NCBI RefSeq assembly: GCF_030699305.1
Contig: NZ_JAUYNB010000010.1
Span: 62,001-126,000, forward strand
Length of the DNA stretch: 64,000 nucleotides
Direction of reading: 5' to 3'
Origin: Novosphingobium sp.
GTDB taxonomy: Bacteria > Pseudomonadota > Alphaproteobacteria > Sphingomonadales > Sphingomonadaceae
The position numbers and the translations under genes were made by a program. Shown here one piece after another: positions 55,330-62,881 of this stretch; position 1 is the stretch's first letter, and the number at the start of each line of letters is the position of its first letter. The notes beneath the pieces were generated by a model. It searched no databases. It was not told where the DNA came from and worked only from the letters and a program-made list of their open reading frames with translations.

Positions 55330-55875
55330 TCAATTTTCCGGCGGGACGTCTGCGCCGGATTCGGCCGCTTCCTGCGCCTTGCGGCGCTTCAGCACTTCTT
55401 CTTCCAGCACTTCGACGCGGGCCTGGGTGTCAGACGCGTCCTGGTCGATGGTCGACAGCCGCTTTTCGCGTTCGGCCGCGATCAGTTCGCTGAACCGCAC
55501 GCCGGGCGCGGTCTTCTTTTCGGCATAGGCCGCGTCGATCAGCTTGCCCGAACAGCCGGTCCAGCCGCCCGCGCCAACCGGCGAACAGCTCATCGTGCCG
55601 CTGCGGCCGACCGTTTCATAGGCCAGAACTTTCTGGGTCCACGCCTCGTTCGCGGGTGAAGCGGACTGGCGCAGGATTTCGGGAATCCGGAACCGCTCCG
55701 CCTCTTCCTTGCGGGCGCAGACGGTGATCGTGTCGTCCGGTGACACCGGGCACGGATCCTCGCCATAGATAATCAGCTGGTTGACCTTGGGCTCAGGCGC
55801 GCCTTGTGCGGCGGCAGGGGCCGAAAGGGCCAGCCCGGCGCTGAGAGCGGCGGCGGCAAGGATCATCGAACGCAT
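55330..55875 (-). CDS. Secreted protein of unknown function with coiled-coil C-terminus
   Basis: A 181-residue protein with a Sec signal peptide (cleavage after SAPAAAQ-type site, about residue 26). The mature part has two cysteine pairs (DPCPVSPDDTITVCAR and CSPVGAGGWTGCSG) and a final charged helical segment (about 130-170) that looks like a coiled coil. I do not recognise a family with a known function; the ITVCARKEE pattern occurs in several sphingomonad secreted proteins that I have seen annotated as hypothetical. AGGAG seven bases before the ATG at 55875 sets the start. It lies downstream of coq7 on the same strand. Confidence 0.7.
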   Translation of the reverse strand: MRSMILAAAALSAGLALSAPAAAQGAPEPKVNQLIIYGEDPCPVSPDDTITVCARKEEAERFRIPEILRQSASPANEAWTQKVLAYETVGRSGTMSCSPVGAGGWTGCSGKLIDAAYAEKKTAPGVRFSELIAAEREKRLSTIDQDASDTQARVEVLEEEVLKRRKAQEAAESGADVPPEN

Positions 55876-55982
55876 CGGCATACTCCTGAAATTCCCGGCA
55901 CCATTGGCACCCATCGCGCTGAATGGCAGCTTAAGCCGCCCAGCGCCTTGCGACCAATCAAACTGGCGATCAAATCCGCCCA

Positions 55983-56498
55983 TCAAACCCGTTCAGCCAG
56001 CTTGATCGCCACCCGGCACCCCAACCGGATCACGCCGGACAGCAGCGGATAGGCCACCGCCTGCTCCGCACCGTGCGCCAGCGCGGTATCGCGGTGATCC
56101 CGTTCATCCGCGCGGAACTGTTCGATCAGGTCGGACAGCTCCGGGTCGGATGTGCCCAGTTCATCGAGCTGGGCGGTATAGTGGCGGTCGATCTCTTCTT
56201 CGACCGCAGCGGTGCAGGCCATCGCCGCTTTCGGCCCGACCAGTGCGGTCGCCGCGCCCAGCGCAAACCCGGCGACATGCCAGAACGGCTGCAACACGGT
56301 CGGCCGCACGCCGCGTTCGGCCAGCAAGGCATCGAACTTCGCCCGGTGCTCTGCCTCTTGCGCGGCCATGTGGATGATCTCGCCCGACAGCGGGCTGCGA
56401 TCGCCCATGACTGCCAGTTGCCCGGCATAGATCCGCGTCGCGCCGTATTCCCCGGCCTGATCGACGCGCAGCATCCGGGCGGTTTGGGGTGACGTCAT
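55983..56498 (-). CDS. coq7: Demethoxyubiquinone hydroxylase (Coq7 family)
   Basis: Di-iron monooxygenase for the late hydroxylation in ubiquinone synthesis. The 171-residue protein has the two EXXH-type ligand sets: RVDQAGEYGATRIYAGQ with EAEHR, and AVEEEIDRHY with DERDHRD. Coq7 is the alternative to UbiF in many alphaproteobacteria. The start overlaps the dsbB stop by 4 bases (ATGA). It is the last gene of the ctpA-dsbB-coq7 group. Confidence 0.95.
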   Translation of the reverse strand: MTSPQTARMLRVDQAGEYGATRIYAGQLAVMGDRSPLSGEIIHMAAQEAEHRAKFDALLAERGVRPTVLQPFWHVAGFALGAATALVGPKAAMACTAAVEEEIDRHYTAQLDELGTSDPELSDLIEQFRADERDHRDTALAHGAEQAVAYPLLSGVIRLGCRVAIKLAERV

Positions 56499-56971
56499 GC
56501 CTGGTCTCCGGAACGGCGCAGCAGCGCGAATATCGTCAGCGCCGCAGCAGTGGAAATGAGGAAGTTATAACCCGCCAGACTGATCCCGAACAGCGACCAC
56601 GGCGCGACGTCACACCGCACGATCGGCGCGTTCATGATCGCATCCAGCGCGCTGCCTGAGCCAACCGCGAGATCGGTGCTGCACGCGGTCAGCCCTTCCC
56701 ACCAGCCATATTCGACCCCAGCATGGAACGCGCCGATCAGTCCGCTGGTCAGCAGCGCCAGCGCGGCCAGCCCGACCAGCACGCGCGAGGGCCGGACAAA
56801 CGCCAGTCCGGCCAGTATCAGCGCAGCAAAATGCGGATAGCGCTGCCACCAGCACATTTCGCAAGGGTAAAGCCCGAACCCATACTGGCTGATATAGGCC
56901 CCGCCCAGCAGCGCAGCAGGCACGGCCAGCGCCAGCAGGCGGGCGCGGTCAGTGGCGACGGTCATCGTCAT
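56495..56971 (-). CDS. dsbB: Disulfide bond formation protein B family
   Basis: Inner-membrane protein that reoxidises DsbA with quinone. The 158-residue protein has four predicted helices, the first periplasmic cysteine pair CEMC (in YPCEMCWWQRYPH) and a second pair, C in LTACSTD and in VRCDVAPW, in the second loop. The closeness to a ubiquinone synthesis gene (coq7) suits its use of quinone as electron acceptor, although it may be coincidental. Both ends overlap neighbours by 4 bases. Confidence 0.93.
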   Translation of the reverse strand: MTMTVATDRARLLALAVPAALLGGAYISQYGFGLYPCEMCWWQRYPHFAALILAGLAFVRPSRVLVGLAALALLTSGLIGAFHAGVEYGWWEGLTACSTDLAVGSGSALDAIMNAPIVRCDVAPWSLFGISLAGYNFLISTAAALTIFALLRRSGDQA

Positions 56972-58353
56972 TTCCCCTTTGCCGCCAGCGCCGGGGTGCC
57001 GTCAGTGCGGCGCAGCGTTTCCAGCGCATAGTGCAGCTGGAAGTCGGTGATGCCCCTGGTCTTCAGTTCCTCAGCCGTCAGCTTGAAGCGCGGATCGTCC
57101 TGCTTGTCGGCTTCCAGCTGCTTGTCGTCGATCCCGACTTCGTTAACGAGGTGGCGGCGCAAATCGCTTTCGCGCAGCACCATCTGCGAGCGGCGGCGCG
57201 CATCGGGGTCGGACAGCTGCGGGACGCGGATGTCGGGTTCGATCCCGCCTTCCTGCACCGACCGGCCCGAAGGGGTAAAATACCGCGCCGTGGTCAGCTT
57301 TACCGCCTGGGTCCGCTGGTTGTTGAGGTAGAACACCGATTGGACGCTACCCTTGCCGAACGACCGCTCCCCCATCACCAGCCCGCGCCGGTGATCCTGG
57401 AGCGCCCCGGCAACGATTTCCGAGGCAGAGGCAGAGCCTTCGTCGATCAGCACCACAATCGGCAACCCGCGCGCCGAATCGCCCTTGAACGTGGCTGCAA
57501 CGGCGGATGGCAGATCGGGATAGTTGCTCATGTCGTCGGCGCGGAAATACATGTCCTCGCCCTTGTTGCGGCCGCGCTGCGAGACGATATCGCCGGTCGA
57601 CAGGAACAGGTCGGACAAGGCCACCGCCTCTTCCAACGAGCCGCCGGGGTTGGACCTGAGGTCCAGCACCAGCCCGTTGAGCTTGCCCCCGCTCTGCTTG
57701 CGCAAGTCAGCAATCCCGGTGCGGACATAGTTGCCGACGTCGCGCGAAAATTCGTTGATGCTGATGACGCCAATGGTTCCTTCGAGCTTCCACGTCACCG
57801 GTTCCAGCAGGATTTCCTTGCGCGTCACGGTCACGTCGAACGGCCCGTCACGGCCGGTGCGGAACAAGGTCAGGCGGATCTGCGTGCCCGCTTCGCCGCG
57901 CATCTGGGCCACGGCCTCATCCAGCGGAATGCCATAGATCAGCTTGCCATCCAGATGCGTGATATAGTCGCCCGGCTTGACCCCGGCTTCCGCCGCCGGA
58001 CTGCCGCGCAGCGGGGCGACGACTTTGACCGTTTCCTGTTCCTGCACCACGCTGAGGCCCAGCCCGGCATACTTGCCGTCGATCAGCGTGTTGACCCGCT
58101 GGACCGCACTGCCATCCAGATAGCCGGAATGCGGATCGAGTGCGGCCAGCATCCCGTCCAGCGCGCCGTCGATCAGCTTGGTATCGTCCACCTGTTCGAC
58201 ATACTGGGCCTTGACCAGCTGATAGACGGTGAACAACCGCCCGAACTGCGGCGCGGAGCGGCCATCAACCGCCGCCAGTCCCGCAGTGGTGGCGGGCACC
58301 AGGGCCACGGCGCTCACCAGCAGCGCGGCGCGGGTCAGGGAAGCAAGTTTCAT
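56968..58353 (-). CDS. ctpA: Carboxyl-terminal processing protease (S41 family, CtpA)
   Basis: Periplasmic serine protease that cuts C-termini and, in some bacteria, peptidoglycan hydrolase adaptors. The 461-residue protein has a signal peptide (MKLASLTRAALLVSAVALVPA), a PDZ domain (about 80-165, with GLSVVQEQETVKVVAPLRGSPA) and the S41 core with the catalytic Ser in DEGSASASEIVAGAL and Lys in GERSFGKGSVQ. The ATG at 58353 gives the signal peptide. Its neighbour envC also acts on peptidoglycan, which supports a cell-wall role. Confidence 0.94.
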   Translation of the reverse strand: MKLASLTRAALLVSAVALVPATTAGLAAVDGRSAPQFGRLFTVYQLVKAQYVEQVDDTKLIDGALDGMLAALDPHSGYLDGSAVQRVNTLIDGKYAGLGLSVVQEQETVKVVAPLRGSPAAEAGVKPGDYITHLDGKLIYGIPLDEAVAQMRGEAGTQIRLTLFRTGRDGPFDVTVTRKEILLEPVTWKLEGTIGVISINEFSRDVGNYVRTGIADLRKQSGGKLNGLVLDLRSNPGGSLEEAVALSDLFLSTGDIVSQRGRNKGEDMYFRADDMSNYPDLPSAVAATFKGDSARGLPIVVLIDEGSASASEIVAGALQDHRRGLVMGERSFGKGSVQSVFYLNNQRTQAVKLTTARYFTPSGRSVQEGGIEPDIRVPQLSDPDARRRSQMVLRESDLRRHLVNEVGIDDKQLEADKQDDPRFKLTAEELKTRGITDFQLHYALETLRRTDGTPALAAKGK

Positions 58354-58457
58354 GGGCCTGGATTGCCTTTCACGTGAATAGCCGGTGAATCTATCGCCCA
58401 TGACGCGTTAACGCCAGATGGCCAGAAGACCGATGATGCAGATTGTGCGAGTTGGCA

Positions 58458-59675
58458 CTAGCCGCGCACGAAATCGAGCGGGTTGACCGGTTCACCCTGA
58501 CGGCGCAGCTCCAGCGTCAGCACCGGACGACCCGGTCCGGTCACGCCCAGGGGCGATCCGCTGACCAGTTGTTGTCCGACGCGCGCGTCGAGCGCGGCCA
58601 GCCCGGTAACCAGCGACGTCCAGCCGCCGGGATGTTCGATGATCACGATGTTGCCATAGCCCTGGAACGGCCCTGAAAACGCCACCCGCCCTGCTGCCGG
58701 GGTCACGACTTGCGCCCCGCCGCGCGCCGCGATCGAAATCCCGCGCGAACGCGGCTGGCCCGGCTTGCTTTCACCAAAGCCGGTCACCAGCCGTCCGGCC
58801 AGCGGCAGAATGTAAGCGGATGGCGGTGCAATCTGCGCTTCCGTCAGTGCTCCCGCAGCACCGCGCACCTCTGCGCTCTGCGGTTGCGCGGGCCGCAGCA
58901 CCGGCCCCGGCAAAGCGGCCAGTTCGCCGCGCAGCGCACCCGCTTTATCGAGTTCGTGGGCCAGCACTGACAGGTCGCGGGCCTGTTCGGCCAGCGCCAG
59001 CGCCCGTTCCGCTTCACGGTCAGCGCTGCCACTGGCCTGCCGCGACGCCAGCCGCTGTTGCGATTCAAGCGCGGCGAGCGACTGGCGGCGCTGCGCCAGT
59101 TCGCCTTCCCCGGCGCGCAGCGCCGCAGCCGCGGTCTGGGCCTGACGCTGCAAGGCCCGCCCGCGTTCGATCTCTGCCCGCAGCCCGGCAGTGCGGCGCT
59201 GCACTTCGGGGAGCATGGTTTCCAGCACCGCGCGCAGATAGACCGCCTCGCGCAGCGAGCCGGGGCGCACCAGCGAAAACGCGGCCGGACGGCGCGACAG
59301 TCGCTGGAGCGCGGCGGTCAGCTGCACGACGGGGCGCTGCCGCTCCGCCAGTCGCGCACGCAGCTGCACCCGCTGGCGGTCGATCAGGCGAATGCGCGCT
59401 TCATGTTCGGCAATTTTGGCTTCGGTCTGCTGGATTCGTGCTGCCACGGCGGCGGCTTCCTGCGCAGTCCGGTCAGCGGCCGCAACGATCCCCGCAGCCT
59501 GCGCCTCCAGGGCTTCGGCCCGCCGGCCGGCCTGCGCGCCTTGCGTCTGCGCTTCGGCCAGCAGCTTGCGCGAATCCTCAGCCGTATCGACCGGCAGCTG
59601 CACTTGCGCAGTCGCCGCACCGACCATCAGGGCAGTGAGCAACGGCAGCAGGCGCAACGGGCGGGGCACGATCAT
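58458..59675 (-). CDS. envC: Murein hydrolase activator EnvC family protein
   Basis: Periplasmic activator of amidases during septum splitting. The 405-residue protein has a signal peptide (to about residue 23), a long coiled coil (about 30-255) and a C-terminal LytM/M23-like domain (about 290-405). In that domain the zinc ligands are missing: the HxxxD site reads SRGISIAA and the HxH site reads LTLELRR, exactly the degenerate state of EnvC (which activates other enzymes and does not cut). It lies between ctpA and rlmH on the same strand. Confidence 0.9.
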   Translation of the reverse strand: MIVPRPLRLLPLLTALMVGAATAQVQLPVDTAEDSRKLLAEAQTQGAQAGRRAEALEAQAAGIVAAADRTAQEAAAVAARIQQTEAKIAEHEARIRLIDRQRVQLRARLAERQRPVVQLTAALQRLSRRPAAFSLVRPGSLREAVYLRAVLETMLPEVQRRTAGLRAEIERGRALQRQAQTAAAALRAGEGELAQRRQSLAALESQQRLASRQASGSADREAERALALAEQARDLSVLAHELDKAGALRGELAALPGPVLRPAQPQSAEVRGAAGALTEAQIAPPSAYILPLAGRLVTGFGESKPGQPRSRGISIAARGGAQVVTPAAGRVAFSGPFQGYGNIVIIEHPGGWTSLVTGLAALDARVGQQLVSGSPLGVTGPGRPVLTLELRRQGEPVNPLDFVRG

Positions 59676-59685
59676 AGCAGCGCGC

Positions 59686-60108
59686 TTATCCCGAACGATG
59701 ATAGGGATGGCCAGCCAGAATGCTGGTCGCGCGCCACAATTGTTCCGCCACCATCGCGCGCGCCATCATGTGCGGCCAGGTCATCGCACCGAACCCGATC
59801 AGCAGGTCGGCCCTGGCCCGTCCGGCCTCTCCGTGTCCATCCGCCGCGCCGATCAGGAACCGCGTTTCGCGCACGCCCTCGTCCCGCCACTTGCCCAGCA
59901 GCGCCGCGAACTCCTCGGACGAAAGCTGTTTGCCGCGCTCATCCAGCAGAACATCGCGGGACGGGGTAAGCGGATCGGGCAGGGTGCCACCGGTGTCGGG
60001 CAGCTCGGTCAGCTTGAACGGCCAGGCGATCCGCTTGACATAGCGGTCCACCAGTTCAGCCTCTGGCGATCGGCCGATCTTCCCGCGCGCGATAACATGC
60101 AGGCGCAT
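59686..60108 (-). CDS. rlmH: 23S rRNA pseudouridine-1915 N3-methyltransferase RlmH
   Basis: SPOUT-fold methyltransferase that acts on helix 69 of the large ribosomal subunit. The 140-residue protein begins MRLHVIARGKIG and has the SAM knot segment TRFLIGAADGHGE and the C-terminal MTWPHMMARAMVAEQLWRA, standard for RlmH. The ATG at 60108 is the family start. It follows rsfS, another ribosome gene, but 168 bases with a large hairpin array separate the two. Confidence 0.96.
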   Translation of the reverse strand: MRLHVIARGKIGRSPEAELVDRYVKRIAWPFKLTELPDTGGTLPDPLTPSRDVLLDERGKQLSSEEFAALLGKWRDEGVRETRFLIGAADGHGEAGRARADLLIGFGAMTWPHMMARAMVAEQLWRATSILAGHPYHRSG

Positions 60109-60126
60109 TCTATCCGCCGTGATCGC

Positions 60127-60259
60127 CACAAGCTGCGCTTGTGGCTGGCGCGGCACCGGCCCGCTCCCCCGCCCGGCCACCCACGGAAGTATATCCTTGA
60201 TGGGTGGCCGGGCGGGGGAGCGGGCCGGTGCCGCGCGAGGTCATGCCATCGGCATGACC
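60127..60259. repeat. Cluster of three hairpins with a perfect 36-bp inverted repeat
   Basis: Three dyads lie side by side between rsfS and rlmH. First, CACAAGC/GCTTGTG with a 3-base loop (60127-60143). Second, a perfect 36-bp inverted repeat (60148-60183 and 60201-60236) around a 17-base loop; its arms are very GC-rich and contain GGGCGGGGGAGCGGG. Third, GGTCATGCC/GGCATGACC with loop ATC (60239-60259). The loop of the large hairpin has CGGAAGTATATCCTTGA, itself nearly symmetrical. Likely a mobile REP- or MITE-like element, or a processing site in the rsfS-rlmH mRNA. Confidence 0.85.
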
Positions 60260-60276
60260 GGACCACGCAGCTGAAG

Positions 60277-60672
60277 TCACGCGTTGCCGCTGTCGCCGAA
60301 TGCCCACATCCGTTCCAGGTTGTAGAACGTGCGAACTTCTGGCCGGAACAGGTGGACGACGACGTCACCGGCATCGACCAGCACCCAGTCGGCAGCCGGC
60401 AGGCCTTCGATCCGGACGTGGCCAAAGCCGCCGTGCTTGATCCGTTCGGCCAGCTTTTGCGCCATGGCAGCAACCTGACGGGTCGACCGGCCCGATGCGA
60501 TCACCATGTGATCGGCGATCGAGCTTTTGCCTCCGAGCGGGATGGAAACCAGCTCTTGCGCCTGATCGTCGTCAAGCGACTTGAGCACGAGTTCGTGGAG
60601 CGAGCCCGGCTCCGATGGCGGGAGCGGGGTGGGCGTTCCGGCAGTGGCCGGAGTGGGTTGGGCAGGCGTCAT
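60277..60672 (-). CDS. rsfS: Ribosome silencing factor RsfS
   Basis: Binds L14 of the large subunit and blocks subunit joining when nutrients are short. The 131-residue protein has a longer-than-usual Pro/Thr-rich lead (about 20 residues), then the family core LVLKSLDDDQAQELVSIPL, HMVIASGRSTRQVAAMAQ and WVLVDAGDVVVHLFRPEVRTFYNLERMW. It lies 49 bases from nadD in the order nadD-rsfS-rlmH that is common in Proteobacteria. Confidence 0.95.
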   Translation of the reverse strand: MTPAQPTPATAGTPTPLPPSEPGSLHELVLKSLDDDQAQELVSIPLGGKSSIADHMVIASGRSTRQVAAMAQKLAERIKHGGFGHVRIEGLPAADWVLVDAGDVVVHLFRPEVRTFYNLERMWAFGDSGNA

Positions 60673-60721
60673 GTAAACCGGAACGGCTCCTGTGAACGGG
60701 CGGCGCGAAAGGGGGCGGGCA

Positions 60722-61378
60722 TCATTGCCCGGCCTTCGTGATGCTGTCTGGATGAACGGGATGGTGCGTCAGGGGATCACGCTGTGGGCGGCCGGTGTAG
60801 CGGCTGGCCCAGTCAGGATCGGCGCGGCGAATGGCCGTGGCCGAGCGCGGATCGGGATCAAAACGCAAAGGTATCAGCGCAGGGGCGCTCCATCCTTTCC
60901 GGGTTCTCAGGCTGGCGGCGGTCCGCCGGAAACGGCCGAGCCAGGCCATCGCGGGGCTCGCGAGGACAGTGCCATCATAGCCCGGCCGGGCAATAACCGC
61001 AATCGGCATGGTGCGGGCGATCCCGCGCCAGTTTCGCCACTGGCTGAACTGGGCAAGGTTATCGGCCCCCATCAGCCAGATGAACCGGTATTTCGGGTAG
61101 CGCCGGGTCAGCGCGCGCAGGGTGTCGGCGGTATAGCGGGTGCCCAGTTCACGCTCGATCGCAGTGGCGCGAATCGGGGCGCGGCGCGAATGCGCGCGGG
61201 CGGAGGCCAGCCGCGCCGCCAGCGGGGCCATTCCTGCCTTTGATTTCAAGGGGTTGGCGGGCGAAACCAGCCACCACACTTCGTCCAGCCCCAGCGCTTC
61301 GCGGGCGAACAGCGTGATCCGGCGATGCCCGCCGTGCGCGGGGTTGAAGCTGCCGCCGAGGAGGCCGATCCGCTTCAG
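60722..61378 (-). CDS. nadD: Nicotinate-nucleotide adenylyltransferase
   Basis: Makes deamido-NAD from nicotinate mononucleotide in NAD synthesis. The 218-residue protein has the nucleotidyltransferase motif IGLLGGSFNPAHGGHR at its extreme N-terminus and WWLVSPANPLK and FIWLMGADNLAQFSQW further on. The frame is the same as that of proA just upstream, and after the proA stop TGA (61390-61388) no ATG, GTG or TTG occurs before GGSFNPAHGGH. The best start is therefore CTG at 61378 (CTG AAG CGG), preceded by GAGG seven bases upstream. The first standard start (GTG 61279) would remove the catalytic motif. Confidence 0.88.
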   Translation of the reverse strand: MKRIGLLGGSFNPAHGGHRRITLFAREALGLDEVWWLVSPANPLKSKAGMAPLAARLASARAHSRRAPIRATAIERELGTRYTADTLRALTRRYPKYRFIWLMGADNLAQFSQWRNWRGIARTMPIAVIARPGYDGTVLASPAMAWLGRFRRTAASLRTRKGWSAPALIPLRFDPDPRSATAIRRADPDWASRYTGRPQRDPLTHHPVHPDSITKAGQ

Positions 61379-61387
61379 GACAGCGCC

Positions 61388-62665
61388 TCAGGGCCGGACC
61401 TGGCCAGTGCCGCGCACCTGCCATTTATAGGTCGTCAGGCCCTCCAGCGCGACCGGTCCGCGGGCGTGCAAACGCCCGGTGGCTATGCCGATTTCCGCGC
61501 CCAGACCGAACTCTCCGCCGTCGGCGAACTGGGTCGAGGCGTTGACCATGACGATCGCGGAATCGACCTCTGCCAGGAACTGTTCGGCGACCGATTCGTC
61601 CTCGGTCACGATGGCATCGGTGTGGTGCGAGGAGTGCCGTTCGATGTGGTCCAGCGCGGCACCAAGCCCGTCCACAACCGCCACCGAGAGGATCGCATCA
61701 AGATATTCGGTATCCCAATCCTCGGCCGAGGCGGCACTGATCCGGGGGTCGAGCGCCATCGCCCGCGCATCGCCGCGCAATCCGCAGCCGCCGCCCAGCA
61801 AATCGCTGACCACCCCTCCCGCATCGGGGAAGGTCGAATCGATCAGCAGCGTTTCCATCGCCCCGCAGATGCCGGTGCGGCGCAGCTTGGCGTTGTGGGC
61901 GATGGCGCGGGCCTTGGCCGGATCGGCGGCGGCGTGGATGAAGGTGTGGCAGATGCCATCGAGGTGGGCGAGCACGGGGACGCGGGCATCAGCTTGCACC
62001 CTTGCCACCAGGCTTTTCCCGCCGCGCGGGATAATCATGTCGATCAGGCCGGCGGCGGTCAGCATCGCGCCGACAGCCGCGCGGTCTTGCGTGGGGATCA
62101 GCTGCACGGCGGCGGCGGGCACTCCGGCGCTGGCCAGACCCTGCACCAGCGCGGCGTGGATCGCGCGGTTGGAATGGACCGCCTCGCTCCCCCCGCGCAG
62201 CAGCACCGCGTTGCCGGACCGGACGCACAGCGCGGCGGCATCGGCGGTGACGTTGGGGCGGCTTTCATAGATGATCCCGATCAGCCCGACCGGCACCCGC
62301 ACCCGGCGCAGTTCCAGCCCGTTGGGCCGCACCGCTGCATCGATCACCTGCCCGACCGGATCGGGCAAGTCGGCCACCGTATCGACCGCGTCGGCGATCC
62401 CCGCCAGCCGGGCAGAATCCAGCCGCAACCGGTCCAGCAGCGCGCCGGTCAGCCCGCGCGCTTCGCCTGCGGCCATGTCCTGCGCATTGGCGGCCAGAAT
62501 ATCCGGTTCCGCAGCGCGCAAGGCGGCGGCGGCGGCGTGGAGCGCTGCGGCCTTGGCCGGGGCATCCAGCCGCGCCAGCACGCGCTGGGCGGCGCGGCCC
62601 GCTTGCGCAAGTCGGGCAACAAGCGCTTCGGGCGCGTCGGCAGCGGGGGCAATTTCACGGGTCAT
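61388..62665 (-). CDS. proA: Gamma-glutamyl phosphate reductase
   Basis: Second enzyme of proline synthesis from glutamate. The 425-residue protein has the aldehyde dehydrogenase fold with [20 protein letters not shown], the NAD(P)-binding [10 protein letters not shown] region, and the catalytic cysteine in [15 protein letters not shown]. The ATG at 62665 ([15 protein letters not shown]) gives the expected length; the frame is open further upstream but looks non-coding. First gene of the proA-nadD-rsfS-rlmH run. proB is not in the window. Confidence 0.95.
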   Translation of the reverse strand: MTREIAPAADAPEALVARLAQAGRAAQRVLARLDAPAKAAALHAAAAALRAAEPDILAANAQDMAAGEARGLTGALLDRLRLDSARLAGIADAVDTVADLPDPVGQVIDAAVRPNGLELRRVRVPVGLIGIIYESRPNVTADAAALCVRSGNAVLLRGGSEAVHSNRAIHAALVQGLASAGVPAAAVQLIPTQDRAAVGAMLTAAGLIDMIIPRGGKSLVARVQADARVPVLAHLDGICHTFIHAAADPAKARAIAHNAKLRRTGICGAMETLLIDSTFPDAGGVVSDLLGGGCGLRGDARAMALDPRISAASAEDWDTEYLDAILSVAVVDGLGAALDHIERHSSHHTDAIVTEDESVAEQFLAEVDSAIVMVNASTQFADGGEFGLGAEIGIATGRLHARGPVALEGLTTYKWQVRGTGQVRP

Positions 62666-62881
62666 CAGGTCCGCGCGCCTAGCACTTCCCCCTGCCCCTG
62701 TCACCGCCTCCGCCGATTCGCCGCAATCCTTTGCAACGCGATTACGGGCCAATTCGTAAGCAACCCGAACGATTCGTCGCGCGAGGCCTTCGGTTCGGCG
62801 ACTCCAACGGTAAACGGATTCGCCAGTCCTGCTTGCACCTGCTAGCGGGCGCCCAGCTGAAAACAGTTTTCCGGGGTCGTC

